In this document: positions 32,378-33,103 of the stretch, in pieces
Layout of the letters: each line of letters starts with the position of its first letter
Position numbering within the stretch: the first letter of the stretch is position 1
Origin: Nitrospirales bacterium
GTDB lineage: Bacteria; Nitrospirota; Nitrospiria; Nitrospirales; UBA8639
Assembly: GCA_021604145.1 (NCBI GenBank)
Contig: BQIX01000006.1
Location: 1-33,103, forward strand
Length of the DNA: 33,103 nt
Direction: 5' to 3'
Made by a program: the position numbers and the translations under genes
The notes under the pieces: generated by a model
Database searches by the model: none
The model's input: only the letters and a program-made list of their open reading frames with translations
What the model was told of the DNA's origin: nothing

Positions 32378-33103
32378 TTACTTAATCTTGCTTCCCGGTG
32401 AAGCTTCTTCATTCAATGTGAGTAAGCCCAACACCTCCTTGTCTCCTGCTGCTAAAACCATCCCCTGAGATTCCACGCCCATCAGTTTTGCCGGTTTCAG
32501 ATTGGACACGACCACAATCGTTTGTCCAATTAATTGTTCGGGTTCGTATTTCTTACCGATTCCTGCCACAATTTGCCGTCGTTCACTCCCGAGGTCCACT
32601 TGAAGTTTTAAGAGTTTATTCGATTTTGGCACTCGCTCGGCTTCAAGAACCTTCCCCACTTTAAGCTGGACTTTCATGAAGTCTTCAATCGAAATTTGTT
32701 CTTCAATCGAAGTCCCTGTCTCCTCATTACGAATCTCGTTCTTTGAATCGACCGTTGATGCCTGTTCAACGGGGTGCATTTCCTGATTGATCACATTCTT
32801 TTCCTTTTTTATCGTTGTGGCATCAATTCTTGGGAACAGGGCTTGTCCTTTTTGGACCGTTGTTCCAATAGCAAGGTCTCCCCAGGTAATTTTTTGAAAA
32901 AGGAGCGGACGGGAGAAGTCTAATGATAATCCCAACTGTTCATTCATGTTTTGTGCTGTGGATGGCATAAAGGCGGCGTTAGCGAGGCACAAAAATCGTA
33001 AGGTCTCAGCAGCATTGTATAAGACCGTATGCAGGCGTTCTTGTTTGGCAGGATCTTTGGCTAAAACCCAGGGTGCAGTCTTATCAATATATTGATTCCC
33101 TAA
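32378..33103 (-). CDS. metG: Methionyl-tRNA synthetase, C-terminal part only (window edge)
   Basis: The minus-strand frame is open to the last base, so its N-terminal part lies outside. The 241 residues present start with the anticodon-binding helices (YIDKTAPWVLAKD, LYNAAETLRF), continue through an acidic linker and end in the EMAPII-like tRNA-binding domain: IEDFMKVQLKVGKVLEAERV, LVVVSNLKPAKLMG-like segment and SQGMVLAA. This is the long form of MetRS, which charges tRNA-Met in the cytoplasm. The apparent TTG start at 32992 is internal to the real protein. It converges on the glycan genes and forms the right boundary of the locus; it is housekeeping and unrelated to glycan synthesis. Confidence 0.95.
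   Translation of the reverse strand, partial: LGNQYIDKTAPWVLAKDPAKQERLHTVLYNAAETLRFLCLANAAFMPSTAQNMNEQLGLSLDFSRPLLFQKITWGDLAIGTTVQKGQALFPRIDATTIKKEKNVINQEMHPVEQASTVDSKNEIRNEETGTSIEEQISIEDFMKVQLKVGKVLEAERVPKSNKLLKLQVDLGSERRQIVAGIGKKYEPEQLIGQTIVVVSNLKPAKLMGVESQGMVLAAGDKEVLGLLTLNEEASPGSKIK

Noticed and set aside
1-33103. CRISPR arrays, insertion sequences, tRNA or rRNA genes
   Set aside because: No regularly spaced repeats, transposase-like frames, or tRNA-like or rRNA-like stretches were seen in the gaps.

Overview
The window is a cell-surface polysaccharide locus (O-antigen or exopolysaccharide type) from a Gram-negative bacterium. kdsD (Kdo synthesis) at the left edge and an O-antigen-ligase-like protein next to it imply a lipopolysaccharide outer membrane. 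The taxon cannot be fixed from sequence alone. The moderate GC content, frequent TTG/GTG starts and the MarR-like plus UpxY/NusG-like regulator pair would fit a Nitrospirota-like or deltaproteobacteria-like lineage, but that is a weak inference. No rRNA, tRNA, insertion sequence, transposase or CRISPR array was seen.

Layout: 2-2259 holds the 3' part of kdsD and an O-antigen ligase/polymerase-like membrane protein. 2260-2646 is a 387-base gap with a near-consensus sigma70 promoter and a long leader. 2647-6759 holds a GT4 glycosyltransferase, an SDR epimerase/dehydratase and an unusual fusion of a WecA/MraY-type phosphosugar transferase with the N-terminal half of a CapD/WbpM-like protein. 6760-8098 is a regulatory block: two 15-bp palindromes 22 bp apart overlapping a promoter, a winged-helix regulator fused to a Rossmann-like domain, a strong hairpin, and a UpxY/NusG-like antiterminator. 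8270-16838 is a compact sugar-modification block: SDR, DegT/StrS aminotransferase, methyltransferase, AsnB-like amidotransferase, an uncharacterised two-Rossmann protein, a formyltransferase, a small protein and a radical SAM/SPASM enzyme. Several of its genes overlap by ATGA or lie 2 bases apart. 16858-26290 holds a GT-C-like membrane protein, glycosyltransferases, three methyltransferases, a FemAB/GNAT-like acyltransferase and a fused ABC exporter/flippase. 26513-32318 holds another GT4, a polytopic membrane protein, a methyltransferase and a second AsnB-like enzyme. A convergent metG (3' part only) closes the window. Except for metG, every gene reads on the + strand.

Working model (inference): the WecA-type domain loads a sugar phosphate on undecaprenyl phosphate, and the GT4/GT-B enzymes extend the chain. 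SDR, aminotransferase, formyltransferase, amidotransferase and methyltransferase enzymes build or decorate rare amino, formyl, amide and methyl sugars. The single-chain ABC protein flips the lipid-linked glycan, and the ligase/polymerase transfers it. The winged-helix regulator and the UpxY protein would control transcription. Most interesting is the regulatory block, where the initiating transferase and the neighbouring regulator both end in a CapD-like Rossmann domain, which suggests a shared ligand sensed by enzyme and regulator.
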